Positions 23,642-36,359 of a stretch of 64,000 nucleotides of DNA are shown piece after piece (within the stretch, counting starts at the first letter, position 1; every line of letters begins with the position of its first letter). Source of the DNA: Dipylidium caninum (taxonomy: Eukaryota > Platyhelminthes > Cestoda > Cyclophyllidea > Dipylidiidae). The notes beneath the pieces were generated by a model. That model was given only the letters and a program-made list of their open reading frames with translations, did no database searches and was not told the DNA's origin. Position numbers and translations under genes: made by a program. The stretch is taken from NCBI GenBank assembly GCA_017562135.1, contig QEYB01000936.1, forward strand, positions 744,001-808,000, read 5' to 3'.

Positions 23642-24060
23642 TAAGACGTGCCACGTTCAGGACGACTATCCTCGGCCAACGGCGAAGTTCTAGAGACTAT
23701 GTTGGGTAGGATCCTCTTCTGTCAACATAGCCGATCGCAGAAAGGCTTACTTCAGGTCAGTAAACCATTTCGGCCTCTATTAAGAAGATGGAATTCGTGC
23801 GACAATGGTCAAGATGGATGCCACATGGATGAACGGAGGAGAATTCGGATGATCAAGTTGCCAAATGCACATCTCGGTTACCTCAAAACAAAATCAGGCC
23901 CGTCTTGAATTGAATTATAACGGGGGATGGACCGTAGATCTCCAAGAAAAAGTTGTAAAGCCTGATCAACAAGCTTTTAGGGCATAGTTTCGTGATTCTG
24001 AGAAAAGAAAAATTTTTAATGGTTAGAGAACCTACGACTACTTAAGCTCACTAGATCCCC
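23642..24060 (+). mobile_element. Degenerate mariner-type transposon fragment
   Basis: The frame from 23648 reads PRSGRLSSANGEVLETMLG then RSQKGLLQ, the end of the mariner helix-turn-helix region and what follows it. It ends MDERRRIRM in place of the usual WVPHEL.NQR block. The frame breaks near 23905 and weak similarity to the GDE-containing part continues. It parallels the copy at 36.4-37.1 kb, including LETMLG/LKTMLG. The reading frame is interrupted, so it is inactive. Confidence 0.65.
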
Positions 24061-24949
24061 CTTCAAAGAGATTGCCACCTTCTTCTGTTATAAGATATAG
24101 TTAAGAATTTGGTCGCCGAATCATCTAGCCATTTTCTTACCGAAACTCATAAACTCCTGTGAATTACACCAAAAGTTCGGTTAATTCTACAGCAGGACAG
24201 TGGTTGAGGTTCCTCTCCCCTCGCCTGAGAGAGGAAAGCGTAGGAGCTTACTTGCTGTCTGTTGCTTAGGAAACTTCCCTTAACCTTCCGAAATTTTATT
24301 ATTTGCGGGAACTCAGTGAGGCTGTTAACTTGCTTCAGCGGGTTTGAGTGTTAGTGACTTGTTATGACAGATGCGTCGTCCGACTTACACAATGAATTTC
24401 CGGAGAAGGTTCCCAAACTACCATGAAGACCTCGATACACTCATTGATGTCTTACGTGGACCTTTCTTCGAATTGCCGCATTTAACTTCTCTCACCTGTC
24501 CAAAAATTTCGGCCACTCTCTTCACAACTGCAACCTTCTGCCTCTTGAATAAAGTAGCTGTTTGCCAGTCGTCCTCGGTATGGTGCTTTGGTCTCCACGA
24601 GAAGCATGCCAGTAGCTCGACTCCCACATAGCACCACAGGAGATGCTGATTCGCTATGTAGGCTGACTAGCATGAGGTGATTTACAATTAAGGAGTCCTG
24701 ACAAAAGCAGCAACCTCTCTTTCAACACATCGCTCCCAAGTCCACTGACTGTCCAAAAAGGAAGGCCTGATGCGTCTCGATTAACTGAGTGTGGGAAGAA
24801 CTACCTTCCAGGCTCAAATTACATAGTGTTTTTATTTCGCCTAGAGGAGGTTTAATGGAATAGCATAGAGCATTTTTCCCTTCGAATCCGGGGAATGCAA
24901 CGGATAGTTTGGGTAGAAACAGGTAAGGATAATTGCAGGTCTCTCGGGA

Positions 24950-25226
24950 CTAGCTACTTAACCACGGCTCCCTAGGAACGAATTCATTCCTTCTCTTCGG
25001 AGTTGTACACTTATCCTTCCATCCAGCGCACCTGTCTGAAAAGCAAAAAATTAAGTGGAGGCAGGTTTTCTCTTAAACATACTAAAATATGCACATAATT
25101 AAGGTTGAAAAGCGCACAAACGAGAACATCCTTGCAGCAAATATCGGAGTTAACACGACCTTCGTCAGTCCAACCGGCACCAAGCGAAATCGCGAGAAAG
25201 AGTAATGAAAGGTCCTTGAATCGCAT
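24950..25226 (-). CDS. Possible small secreted peptide gene (two exons, 50 residues)
   Basis: On the minus strand an ATG at 25226 opens a clear signal peptide (MRFKDLSLLFLAISLGAG). A weak donor (GAAG/GTCGTG, exon end 25160) and a good acceptor (TTGCTTTTCAG, exon start 25035) join in phase 1 and give a short tail, RCAGWKDKCTTPKRRNEF, with two Cys and several basic residues, ending TAG at 24950. ATAAATAT about 40 nt upstream could be a TATA box. If the splice is not used, the open frame reads on to 25011 with more Cys. It lies in the spacer of the inverted repeat. The signal peptide is visible; the gene model is inference. Confidence 0.3.
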
Positions 25227-28200
25227 GGCTGGTTTGTGTACAGGGCAACTTCATGAGACGATATTTATGCGTTGAGAAGCCCAATTCACCGCGAGAGAAG
25301 ACCACCGCATTCTGGGACCGATAAACAAGTTTGCCTGTACGTTTGGCCCTGCCAACCGTATACACCCTGCTTGTGGGGACTCGAAACCCTTCCCGTTCAT
25401 TGACATTTGGCGATGTTGTCCACTCCCATAGCATATCCCATTCAGAACGATTCATTGTAGCCGTGAAGCGTTTCACCGAGACGTTCACCACTAACGAAAT
25501 ATCACCATTGACAAATCACCATTAGGAAAGAGTCCAAATGGAATTGTCGGCTGCTTTTCACCCATGTAGGCCAATTCGGCCTTGTTCAGTCCCAGTAGCC
25601 TAGCACAAAAAGATTTTATACGCCTCGACAATATGCGAAGGTGCACTTTGTCCGGGCGTATGGTTACTTGTATTTTATTGGGCGGTTGTAGAAATGTGTG
25701 TTGACTCAAACAATTGGACTATATCTGGCGGTGCCGATGCGTACAAGGAGCATAAGACGATTTCAGTACCTCTGTCAATGTCAGGCAGCGGTGTACTTCA
25801 TAGCGACGCGCAAGCTTAGGCAATTGAGGATGGCACTATAAATTAACATACGTTGGAGTATACATTCTTCTTAAACAGACTTATCATTCTGCCGCTTTTC
25901 AGAGGACTGTCCAATCATCGGTTACTAGTCAGTGAGACTCTACAATCGCCTTCACAGTCTTGCACCAAAAGTTCTCCTCAATCATTTATGGCCCACCACT
26001 TAGAGCTCCGTCACATGAAATCAGACAACATGATGACCAAGGCAAAGCCGGATTTCAAGGGCAGTACAAAGGGCGATAAGTCGGATTTCAACTCGATAAA
26101 TGGATGGGTAGACACATGTTTTCCTCTCGTCTCCTTCCATTGGCAACATGCGTTTTTTTCCCCTGGTGTCCTACGGGCAAATGACCAACTTTTCCTAACT
26201 TCAAATTAGCTTTACGAGCCTCTCTAACTGGACTATGCCTGTGTTGGGCATTCACATGAAGATGGCTTTCGTCGAGCAGTCCTCCCACCAGTGTTCTGAG
26301 GATCTTGGATGACAACAAAAAGGAGGGCGATCCAAATAACTTGTGAGGTATACAAACTCAACGAGAAGTTAACCATCTTAAGGTTGTATTGACATGCATT
26401 TGCTAGTGCAGGTTGGACGTTTAGACACATTTAGGAGCAGTAGCGACAAATCGCCACTTGCCACCTCTCACAATAATCTCCTTTTATCCTGCATAAAAGG
26501 ACGAGATAGGCGAAGTTCTGTTCCACTTATTCCTTAAGCCTCGCTCATTGTCGTGCCAGTGAAACCAAGTTCTCCTTAATTTCAGTCTGAGCTGATGCTG
26601 CAGACGCTCACATTTGGTTGTGCACATGTGGTCTATGCTGGTCTTATGTTCCTCCTCCTCCTCCTCCTCCTCCTCCTCCTCCTCCACCTCTTCGTGATCC
26701 TCCTTCCTTCTCCCCCGCCCCCTGTATCCCCCAACGTGAGAATCGAGGAATGACATAAGGTTGGCTCACGTACACCCTCGAATTAGGAGTCATCAACAAA
26801 TAAAATCTGTGCTAAAACCCACGATCATTCAGTGAGAGAGAAGGGGTGAGGAGTACCCACAGTAGCATGCGTTCACTCACCACACTGGCATTCCAATCAC
26901 TTTCGCAATGCTACATCTTCGAAAAGCGGTGTCCGCGAAGCTGCACACATTCCCCACGTACACGGAGAGTTTTGGGTAGCATGGGCGTAGGGAAAGTGTG
27001 AATTGTCGGAGTGAGACTGTTGGTTGGTGTGTGCTGTGTGCATCAAGCAGCGTGGAGTGAGGGCTGCAGAGTGAGATGCAGCAAGGAAGCTGCCATTGAC
27101 GGTGCTCGGGTGTCTCCACCACTCTCCGAAGCTCGGCTCGAGCAGTGAGTTGATTATTTCGTATTCTTCGAGGTTGCGACACAAAGCCATAGTCTTTTGG
27201 GTAAAAAGCACAGCGGAGTGCAGTGGACAATGATCGAATGAGAGAATGAAGGTTGGTGGTGGAAGGATGTGAGGCTAACCCGATTTCTCGATCATAGGAA
27301 AGACGTTAGCATTTGAAGTGAATAGTGTAATGCTGCAAGCAAGTGATGCCGTTTTGGTGTGGACCGTGGAGAGGCGAAGGTGACGCAGTGGGAGAGACCG
27401 ATGTGGAGGAGGAGGAGGAAGAAGAAGAAGAAGAAGAAGAAGAAGAAGAACGGAGTTAATAAGGCATAGATCATAGTAGACAGTGAATTCAAGCTCTATT
27501 AGCTGAGTTTCTCATCTGGTACCCCGTTATTTGCCCTTTTCAGGAAGGACGCAAACTGCACACTGTGGGAGCAGCTACTTGACTCTTGATACCGTGGCCC
27601 CACACTCCTCTTCTTTCTTGGAGATGGCGAAGTGGACTACTTGGCCATTGGAGAATAGAGGTAAGGAGTGGTGCGGTCAATTGGGGCAAAAGGAAAATCG
27701 TAATCGGCAAATGGAGCAGAACGGCAGTCATTCCGTCCTTCAATGCGATGTGCATAACTCAGCTTGAGCACATGAGACTTCTCGTCGAGATGTTCACATT
27801 GGACGAGGTGTTCGAGAATGACGTCTTCTCCAGAGGTGGTTGGGAGGTTGAGGATGTGGGCACCATGTGTGTGTGAGAAACGCTACCGACTCTCAACTCC
27901 TCAGTTCTCTCCGCATCCTTCCACCGGCACGTGGTTGTAGTTGCTGCCCGGTGGAACAGACAGACTTTATGTCCGCCTAACATGTTGGACTTGACGCTGT
28001 CTCGGTCGTTTTTCTTCTCGTCTGCCTGATCGCGTTCATTATGTCGACGAGTTAGGTTATTGCCTGTGTGTGTGCTGAAATGAGGTGAGTGCTGGAGACG
28101 AAGATTATGGCATCTCCACCATGGACAAATGACAGTTACCGCAGGACTGAATGGCAAGCACGAGTGGGGGCAACTAGAGATGTTGGTTTGGGAGGAGAAG

Positions 28201-31200
28201 ATGGAAGCGAGTGATCCACCGGATGGATGGGAATGCATAGGCGATATGGTGGATTCGTCAAAGGTGTCAGAGTGACAGAATAGGCCAAATGGTTGGCTGT
28301 CCTTGTTGCTGAGAGCATCAGTGGAGGCAGGAAATCAGACTTTTGTTGTCAGTTCCCCTTCTAGCTTTAAAACTGTGAAGAGGGGAGATGGAAAGCGCCG
28401 CCTCTGCCAACTACACGACAAAATGAATGCCACGAAAGAGCGCAGCAAGTGTCGCAATGTGGATTAGTTCTCGCCTGTTGGCCTTTCATTTGCCTCTAAA
28501 TTGGTCGCTCAACCGGTTGATTAATTGGCCCCAATGTCTTTCGCTCTGCCCCCGAACTCACTTTTTCCGCAAGGCGAGAGAGGGAACAAACGCCTGGCTG
28601 GCTGTCAACCAGTCCAGTGAAACTCTCCCCTTTAATAGAAATAGATATTTTATCCACTGTTAGACAGCATATTCTCGACGTCATTTCACCGTCTGGTCGA
28701 AGCAGGTGTAGCCGTCGTCTAACACACCGTCTTCCCCTTCTCCTCGATTTATCTCATGCTCGAGACTGCGAAGAGGGCACTGTTTATGGGATATACGAGA
28801 GCGGTTAATGTGGCGCGTTTATTTAGGTACAAACTATCACCTAAGGCGGTAACGCAAGGTGGGGAAAGGATGGCAGACAAGCTACGGGGTGTATTGTGCA
28901 GGGTTGAGGGTGCAGGATCCACGATCCACGATCCACGATCCACGATCCAGGAAGCTGTTGGGTGAGGATTGGAGAGAGGAGTTAGCCGGACCGACAGAGT
29001 GGATGGTCTAGGAAAGCAATTGGCTGAACAGGTTGTGAGGAAAATGTTTGCTTTGTATTCAAACAACCTGGGCAACTCGTAAGCCAGTCGTCTGTTTACT
29101 TTAGAGTCAGTCTAGGGAGGAATCCAGTGTTGCCAAAATCCCTCACGTCATCATGAACGAGTCAACGATGACCTGTTGAAAAGCATATTTGTCTTTGGAG
29201 CAAGCACGAATTGTTGACAAAAGGCTGGGAATGAGGCGTCATTAGGGCAATTCCTGTTAGGATCTGAGCTGCAGGAAGGACGTACCTTCGGTGTAGGTCG
29301 AATTGATGATGTTGCAATCGCCGCTGCTTCATCTTACCACCACGACGCCTCGTACGACGTCTTGAAGATCGCAGTCGGCGCTTTGAGCTCATGCATGTCA
29401 CACCACCTCTCCCCCTAAGTCCTTTTGCAAAGCACCCGGAAGCTGTCGTCTTCTTGCTTGTCACGCTGTGATAACCGAAAGCAGAAGTGTCCATATGGAA
29501 ATAAATGGCCACATTAGCGCAACGAAGTGATTAGAATCCTCGTCTGCTTCATCAACGGGATGCGATGATTATGAAGCCTGTCTGTCACAGCGACATGATT
29601 CCACTTGCAATTTCATATCTCATTTCTCCCCTGACGATAATATGGCCGCCATGTTGACCCAAACTATGTGACAGGCGTGGCAAATGAGACGCGTAATTTG
29701 TGAGAGATCCTCACGTTGATGTACCTGCTAGTGTCCTTCCAATTTACATGCAGGAAGGAAGAGGAAGAAGATGGAGGGATTTTGTGGAAGTGGTGATGAG
29801 CAGAGACTGGTTCAATGGACTCGACTGCCGCATCGACGACCACATCTGCAATGAATGAGAAAGGAATGTGCATGCTGATTGTTGGACGCACCAGACAGTG
29901 TCGCTCACTTCTGCCTTCAAGGGCGAAAACTAAAATGTGCTCCCTTTCACCTGGTGGTCTCATTGTGTGTGTTGTGGGGAGGAAGAGTCTGACCTACGCG
30001 GAAGGCCGTTAACCAAGTGAGGTATTCGCGTTTGTGTGGTTTCTCGCTGATTGTGAGCCCTCCTATCTATTGCGTGATGAAGCGGAGTGGAGGACGCTGT
30101 GCCATGTTGTCCTTAGTCCAGAAGTTCAACAATCGGACATGAAATTCACAGTGGAGATGCTGATTGCACACCCTGGGGGGAGAGAGGAGGAGAGGTGGTG
30201 AGACACGAACTGGACATCGCCCACAATCTTGTTGAGTCCACCTTCAACACATGCGAAATGCCAAGTCAAATAGGGTCACATGGAAGGAAATCCTGCAGAC
30301 ATGCACCAACACGTCAGCAGGTGGCACGTGCACATTGCGTTTCCTTGTTTCTTCCTTTGACTAAATTGCTGACAGGCTGGATATGTTGAAGTGACTTCCG
30401 TCTGTGAGCACTGTTGCAGCTGGCTGTAAGTTGGTCCAACGTGTCTACTTCAAAGCAATAGACGTCCAAGGTCGAATTCATTTCTATTTCTCTGCACACC
30501 CAACACTCTGTTAGCGCCTCAACTGAGAACTAAAATTCCTTCTGTCTCAAGCGACTTTTTATCCTCATTTCCTATAGACGCCAAATAGAAGAGAATGAAT
30601 TCTACGCAATTCTCTATCCCCTCATGTGTCGCATCATCATCACCGATTGTGACTTCCTTATTTTGGTATTTTGCAGTTTGATGTGTTCAGACGGCAGCCT
30701 AATATCGCCCACTTTAATGTCGCTCCCTTGTCTCCCCATTTTATCGTTATACACAGTGCCTGATTCACCCAGCAATGTGTAAGTGCAAGGTGAAATACTT
30801 TTTTTCTAGCTAACAGGACCTCACTTGGCCTATTTTATACTTCTAATGCCTCAAACCTCTTTTTCTCAAATTGTGGAGGTACTGGCCGATATACTGTTTC
30901 CTAATGATGATAGTGTGGAGGCTTTGTAGGGCATCGACTAAGAGTCCAACAATTTGTTGATGCGCGTTTGTGCTCTGCCAGTAAGTCCTACTAGGTCCTG
31001 CAATGAGCAAGTTCTTTTGGCTAGAAGCGTCAAACAAAAGACACGACAACTGTTTTGACAAATGCCTCGCTCAACTGCTGCGTGGCCCCCTACCCCTACT
31101 GCCAAAATATGTTGTTTTATTTAGCGAGTAGAGCAAGGCCACACGAGAGTATTAGCCTCAGGGCTATGTAACCCATTTTCTGTCCAATTCGTGTGTTCCA

Positions 31201-31247
31201 GTTTGTCCTTGGCCTCCACTGCTGCTCACACTGCTTCGGTGCCAAGG

Positions 31248-31254
31248 ATAAATA
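31248..31254 (+). promoter_or_regulatory. TATA-like box of copy C
   Basis: ATAAATA 34 nt upstream of the ATG at 31288, inside DNA identical to the left arm. Confidence 0.5.
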
Positions 31255-31287
31255 GGGCAACTGAAGTGGGTAGACGAGATGAAAACG

Positions 31288-31992
31288 ATGAAGATCGTGG
31301 AAGTCTGTTTGCTTTTTGCTCTTTTAAGTGGTTTGAGCAATTGTTCACGAGGCCCATTGACCGCGTCTCTGACAATAATTCTGAATGAATTCCTCACACG
31401 TCGGTGCCTTGATGTATATGACGATGAAGTGGTAACGGCAAAACTTTTGTCTTCCATTAACAACAGAAAATTTGAGATGCTGAAACTTAAATTATTTGAT
31501 TTTACCCAACTTTGGGAGGACAGGGCGGAAGGCTTTTATGTGGATCCTAATTGCATACCGTCGGAGATTTTACCTCTTACCTTTAAGTGCTGTACGAGTG
31601 GCCAAGATTTAGGCTTCACTTACAAAATCCTTCTCCCAATAATTTCCAGGTATAACGGTTAACTTTATACCCTTACGGGGAACATATTGTTAATGCAACT
31701 TAACATTCCCTTCAACATTCTTATTTTCGCCGCCACTATCCTTGTAAATATTTTAATATTCATCAGTGGTAATCTGTCATGGACAAACAATTATGACCTC
31801 ATCAATATGCACTTGGAAGTGAAAGCTCAGCCGGCGAATTCCGGAAGACGTTACATCTACAATGTGGCAGTTATTCGGTGTCCCATGGATTGGGATTTAT
31901 CTGAGACTTCGCCTCGGGAACGGAAGTTAATTGATGACATACTTGAGGCCATTCGTTCCCTTCTCAGGGACGACACCATTCATGTCATTTGA
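31288..31992 (+). CDS. Secreted Cys-protein family, copy C (intact, two exons)
   Basis: Exon 1 is 31288-31649 (362 nt), intron 117 nt (31650-31766), exon 2 31767-31992 (226 nt). Both exon lengths equal those of copy A and the product is again 195 residues. Signal peptide MKIVEVCLLFALLSGLSN, then Cys. An in-frame ATG at 31279 exists, but copy A lacks it in frame, so 31288 is preferred. The stretch INNRKFEMLKLKLFDFTQLW is identical to copy A, while the 25 residues after the signal peptide and the segment around the late Cys pair are very different. The last exon keeps YIYNVAVIRC and LIDDILEAIRSLLRD. AATAAA at 32038-32043. Secreted; role unknown. Confidence 0.8.
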
Positions 31993-32240
31993 ATAATAAC
32001 GATAGTGTAATATTATTTATACCTTTTCACCGAGCTTAATAAATCCCTCGATTCAACTTGAACGTATAAAACCCGCTGCAGACACTCATCTTGCAGTCGT
32101 TACAATCACAGTGGGCATTAAAAGCAAGTTGAACCTTGCCAAAATCCACTGGGGTAAATGTTTCTCGGGATAAAGGCGAAAAGTAGAGTAACGTAGGTCT
32201 TTTACTTCAAAAATGAGTGTTGATAGACCTGTATTTTTGA

Positions 32241-34260
32241 TGAAGGGTTGATCTCACAACACTACCATAACTTTCCCAATCCTCATAACTCGCTCAACCA
32301 ACTTTCCCTTACTTTGGTTCTGCCATAAAGTTTACACTTTATTCCGTACTAATCATCTAAAGCTCTATAAGTAGATAAGGTTAACAAACCTCCCTTTTGG
32401 CATATGAATTTGCAAAAATCTGGGGAGGACAACATATATCTCGTTTCCTGATAACGCGGATTTAATTGTACAATAGGTTTTTTGTTCTATCCTTTAAGGT
32501 ATACACGCTGAAGTAACAAAGTAACTAAAAAAAGAAGTTCATTTGCTTTAGTCTGTATTCTGTACGAATTTCAACGAGGAATAAATACCATTAAAGTAAG
32601 TAAAAATTTATTTAGAGTGGGTGGTGATGGTAGATTTTATGATATGACATGAGAATGATGGTTGACAAGTTTGAAACGGGTGATTTCGCCCTTACCGATA
32701 AGCTATGTCCTTGACGACCATCTTTCATCGATGTTGTGACGACCGTGTTGGAGCGACATCCTCTTCTTACAACCTCGAAGACTGGGGAAAGGTTCACTGT
32801 AGCTCCGTAAACCATTCCGGTTTGGTCGCCATATGTCTATCTCGTCTTGTTCATTACAAAATTGAATCCTTCTTGAACCGGGTAATATAAGCGGGAATGA
32901 AATGTGGATCATCTCTGAAAAATAGTAAGGAAAGGGAAATGCAATGGACCCGGAGAAGGTAGCCCGTTCACCTCAAAAAGCGAATTTGAATAACAGAAGG
33001 CTGTTTGTATGATATGGACATTTGAGCTTTAATAATCGAACAAAAGGCACATTTCGGGAAATTTTATCTAGCAAATTAATAACTTAAAAAAACAGTCTAA
33101 GAAAAAAAGCTGGCGATGTCCGGTAGGAAGGAAATCACTTTTGGTCTGTGGACTCGTCAGGCAATTACAGTATCGGGCTGAGAAATTCTGCCGCATTAAT
33201 CGTATTCCACGGAATTAGCATCTTCCGACCAACACTTCTTCTTTGTCCTCGCACAATTGTGTGAAATGAAGAAAGTATTCAACAAACACTGGTTAAATTA
33301 GCGGCTCCAAAAGATGAATCAATTTCCAAAAATGACCTTTAAAAGCTGGCCGATTATGAGGATAATTTACATGAGTTAATAGGGTTTATTGATGGTAAGA
33401 AAAAAGCCTTATTAAGTTTTATTGCACAAGCGGACAGAATCTCCAGGTAGACGTGAGAAAAATAGACTTTCTGATGAGGAGAGACATTCTTCACACGGGG
33501 CCTTCACCGTACATTGATGAACCCAGTTAAGTCGTTTCTTCAGACACCTCAGATACTGCTTATTTCACCTTTTGACACTGTTTTTAACAATAAGAATTTC
33601 ATTTGAACTACCTAAACAATAAAGTTGCCTGATACAGAACGTGTCAAACTTACGTCTTGGGGAGGAAGAATGTTGCGCTGAGAAATGGATTCACATTGAG
33701 CGACGTAGAAGTAAGGCTGATAAAAGGAAAATGTGACAATGACAGGCCAAAGTGACTATTTTAGGAATTTCATAGTATGAGTTCCATCAACTTACGATTT
33801 GTGTCCCTAGAACTGACAATTGCTGTATGTCACCTTCAGTGAATCGCTAAATCGACTTATCCCCTGCTATAACTTAGGATTCACCTCCGACTTGACTAAA
33901 AAAGAGAATAATGTTTATTTGTGGGCCAGAGTTATTCTGGATGGAGTCCCCCTCTGCATGTAGCCCTTCCGCCCTGGCTACCTGAACAGACGAATCCAGA
34001 ACAAAATGCGTTTAAGACCAAGTGTAGTGTCATGGTAAAGAGGAAATTCTCCCGTATAAAACTGCTACAATTTGACAAATCAATTGGCTTTTCCTCCGGA
34101 GAATATTTAAAATTGTGAATACATGGGGATAACATTGTTTCTCCCAGCCTCTCAACAATTACCGGGTTAATGGAACCCTCTGGGGTGATTGGTCATAAAA
34201 CATGGACACCTCCTTTTATGCCAGAGCAGAATAATAGTGGCACACATGGGGCAGAAACAT
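32241..34260. other. Gene-poor DNA
   Basis: No supported gene. Short open frames on both strands at 32.6-32.9 kb overlap each other and lack family features. AT-rich with many stops in every frame. Confidence 0.5.
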
Positions 34261-34269
34261 TTTCTGGCA

Positions 34270-34277
34270 TATAAATA
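34270..34277 (+). promoter_or_regulatory. TATA box of copy D
   Basis: TATAAATA 31 nt before the ATG at 34308. Confidence 0.55.
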
Positions 34278-34307
34278 AGAATTCCCGGCTTGCAGGTCCC
34301 CGACAGT

Positions 34308-34999
34308 ATGGATGCAAGACTGCCTTGTCTCCTAATTCTGCTGATAGGAGCAGCCTCCTCGTGTCCATCGAGCAGTTACGCCAGTGACTTCGAGTTGATT
34401 TCGTATGAATACGCAAAAGGCAAACTGCCCGTTAATTTCTAGTTGGAGAGGAGATATGAGCAAAGTTGTCAGTCACTTGGTGACTCGCAGTTTTAACTCC
34501 TTCCGTCTTAAAATGTCAATTTTTAAAGGGATTTGGGAAGGACAAGCGCAAGAGGCTTTGTGGAACATCTCTTGCCAGCCATCAAAGCATTTCACCTGCC
34601 AGATTTGGTTGCCGAATAAGTGGTCGCAATTTGCATTTCACTTATACATCGGATACCGCAAACGATTCTAGGTACACATTTATTTTTTATCACCATGATT
34701 AATTAAAAGTTATGAGCTCTCGTGCATTATGACAATTGGCTATAACATGTAAATTTTTCAGCAATGTGAGTGTTGAGACGGAGATGTGGAAGAGTGCCTA
34801 CAGCATCGACGCTCTCCACCTGGCGGCTGTGGCCGAAATGTGGGGAGATAGAAGCATTGGCATCTACGATGTAGTGTTTCTGCGTTGCGAAGTGAACGAA
34901 GGTCTGCAACGTGCCCTCGTAAATGGGGAAAGCCTCCGAACAACCCTGATGGAAGGTCTCCGTTCCAGCTTGCAACAGTCAACCTGTCGTATCACATAG
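34308..34999 (+). pseudogene. Secreted Cys-protein family, copy D, two single-base shifts
   Basis: The start has a signal peptide (MDARLPCLLILLIGAASS) and a following Cys. The core then reads in a second frame (NCPLISSWRGDMSKVV..., exact C-x21-F spacing) and in a third frame near 34,600 (CRISGRNLHFTY), which joins the phase-2 donor at 34671. The first exon is 364 nt against 362 in copies A and C, just what two one-base insertions predict. Exon 2 (34762-34999) is fully open: YSIDALHL, IYDVVFLRC, LMEGLRSSLQQ. AATAAA at 35106-35111. It shares with A and C the lack of the first intron. Either a young pseudogene or two sequencing errors. Confidence 0.7.
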
Positions 35000-35111
35000 C
35001 TAGCTTCTACTTTTCAACTTATTTCTATGACAGGTCTTTGCCCTCCTACCCCCTTGATTGTCACACACACTGATGCACATAGCCAGACAACTTTTTGTAC
35101 ATTTTAATAAA

Positions 35112-36359
35112 TTGTTCGAAGACGATATGTAGGTTGTGTTTTCGGAGATCAGGAGGTCAGGAGAGCTCAAGCATTGCATGATTTTTGCAGAACTTAACGA
35201 CGGGCTTTAGACAAATCAGTGTTATGGGGAGAAGAGTGGATATAAGTAAGCACTCACATGTCCTCTACACATTTGATCTCCTATTTAATCATACAATTCG
35301 ACGGTATCCTTAACCTGACGGATGCGGTGAAAAGACCGAAGAAGGCCTTTGAGAGGAGGACGAGGTGGAACAAAGTACAAATTATCATGAGACTTCAAAC
35401 TCTACCCTGACTTGTAGAAAAACTGATGTAGAAGAATGACTCTAGCTGACGCCGCGGAGGCTGTAGAAAAATCTAATTAAACTCCGATGAGTGTCTTCTG
35501 TAGTGGAGGAAGCGAAGTAACCATCTTAGTGATTGGCGTATAAACTGAAACAGTTTTTTAAACGAAAGTAAGTTTCACCAGTCTCAGTAAAACTTAACGC
35601 GGGAAATCTTTTAATCAGAGCTAATGACGTAGGTCGAACTGTTTTATCAAGTATATTTCATGAATACAATTAGCTGTTTGGGGCAAAGTATGGATGTGAT
35701 GTTAACCTAGATAAATAAAAGCCTCTAAACGAACCTTAAAATACGTTCGAAGCTATAGATGCTACGAGGTTGAGGATGACCGAAGAAGAGAAGAATGAAG
35801 AGCCAAGTAGGAGAGTGGGAGCAAAAGAATAGAATCGGGAAACTCTTGAGTTGAGGTGTGGTTAAATAGCATCAAATGGACCAGACAAGGCTCGCAGACG
35901 AGACTATTTAAATGGAATACTTCGGACTCGGTCATTGAAAATGACAATGAAGTTGAAGAATGTGAATCGGGCCTAGCGGCAAAGACAAGGCGTTTGGGCT
36001 GGAGCAGCCATTTTCTTCAACAAGTAGTGTTTAGCAATTCTACGGAAAAGTCATTTTCTTGTTGCGAAATAAGACAAAAGAGGATTTGACCTTGTCTTCA
36101 ATAAACTTTATAACGTCCTACAATCGACAATTTGGAGATCCCATTTTTCTAAAGTGGACAAAATCTTGCTACTTAAAACGGGAAGAGCGCTTGTTAGGTA
36201 TCCTCTTCATTTTTGAAATCTTGTAAGGATGAGCACAAATGATACTCGGAGGGTGCTAAGTGTGCGGAATATGGCGGATGTGACAGCACTCTCTAGCCTA
36301 CTCCGGCACTTTTATGACTAGTACTCAAATCAGTATGTCACCTGGTAGTAATATGGCAT
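35112..36359. other. Gene-poor DNA
   Basis: No supported gene; only short chance open frames. Confidence 0.5.

Larger units (their letters stand above)
21652..26366. other. Spacer of the inverted repeat (4.7 kb, single copy)
   Basis: Homology between the arms stops after ACCTTAAAATGGTTA at 21651 and its partner at 26367. The spacer holds family copy B, a mariner remnant and a possible small secreted gene. The remaining parts (21652-22220, 23200-23640, 24060-24940, 25230-26366) show nothing I can support. Confidence 0.8.
26367..32240. repeat. Right arm of the 5.8-kb inverted repeat
   Basis: Reverse complement of 15831-21651. The inner part up to about 31276 is almost identical to the left arm, including its microsatellites. 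The outer part holds copy C and its 3' flank, where an extra 20-30 nt and many substitutions are present relative to the left arm. Confidence 0.95.
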
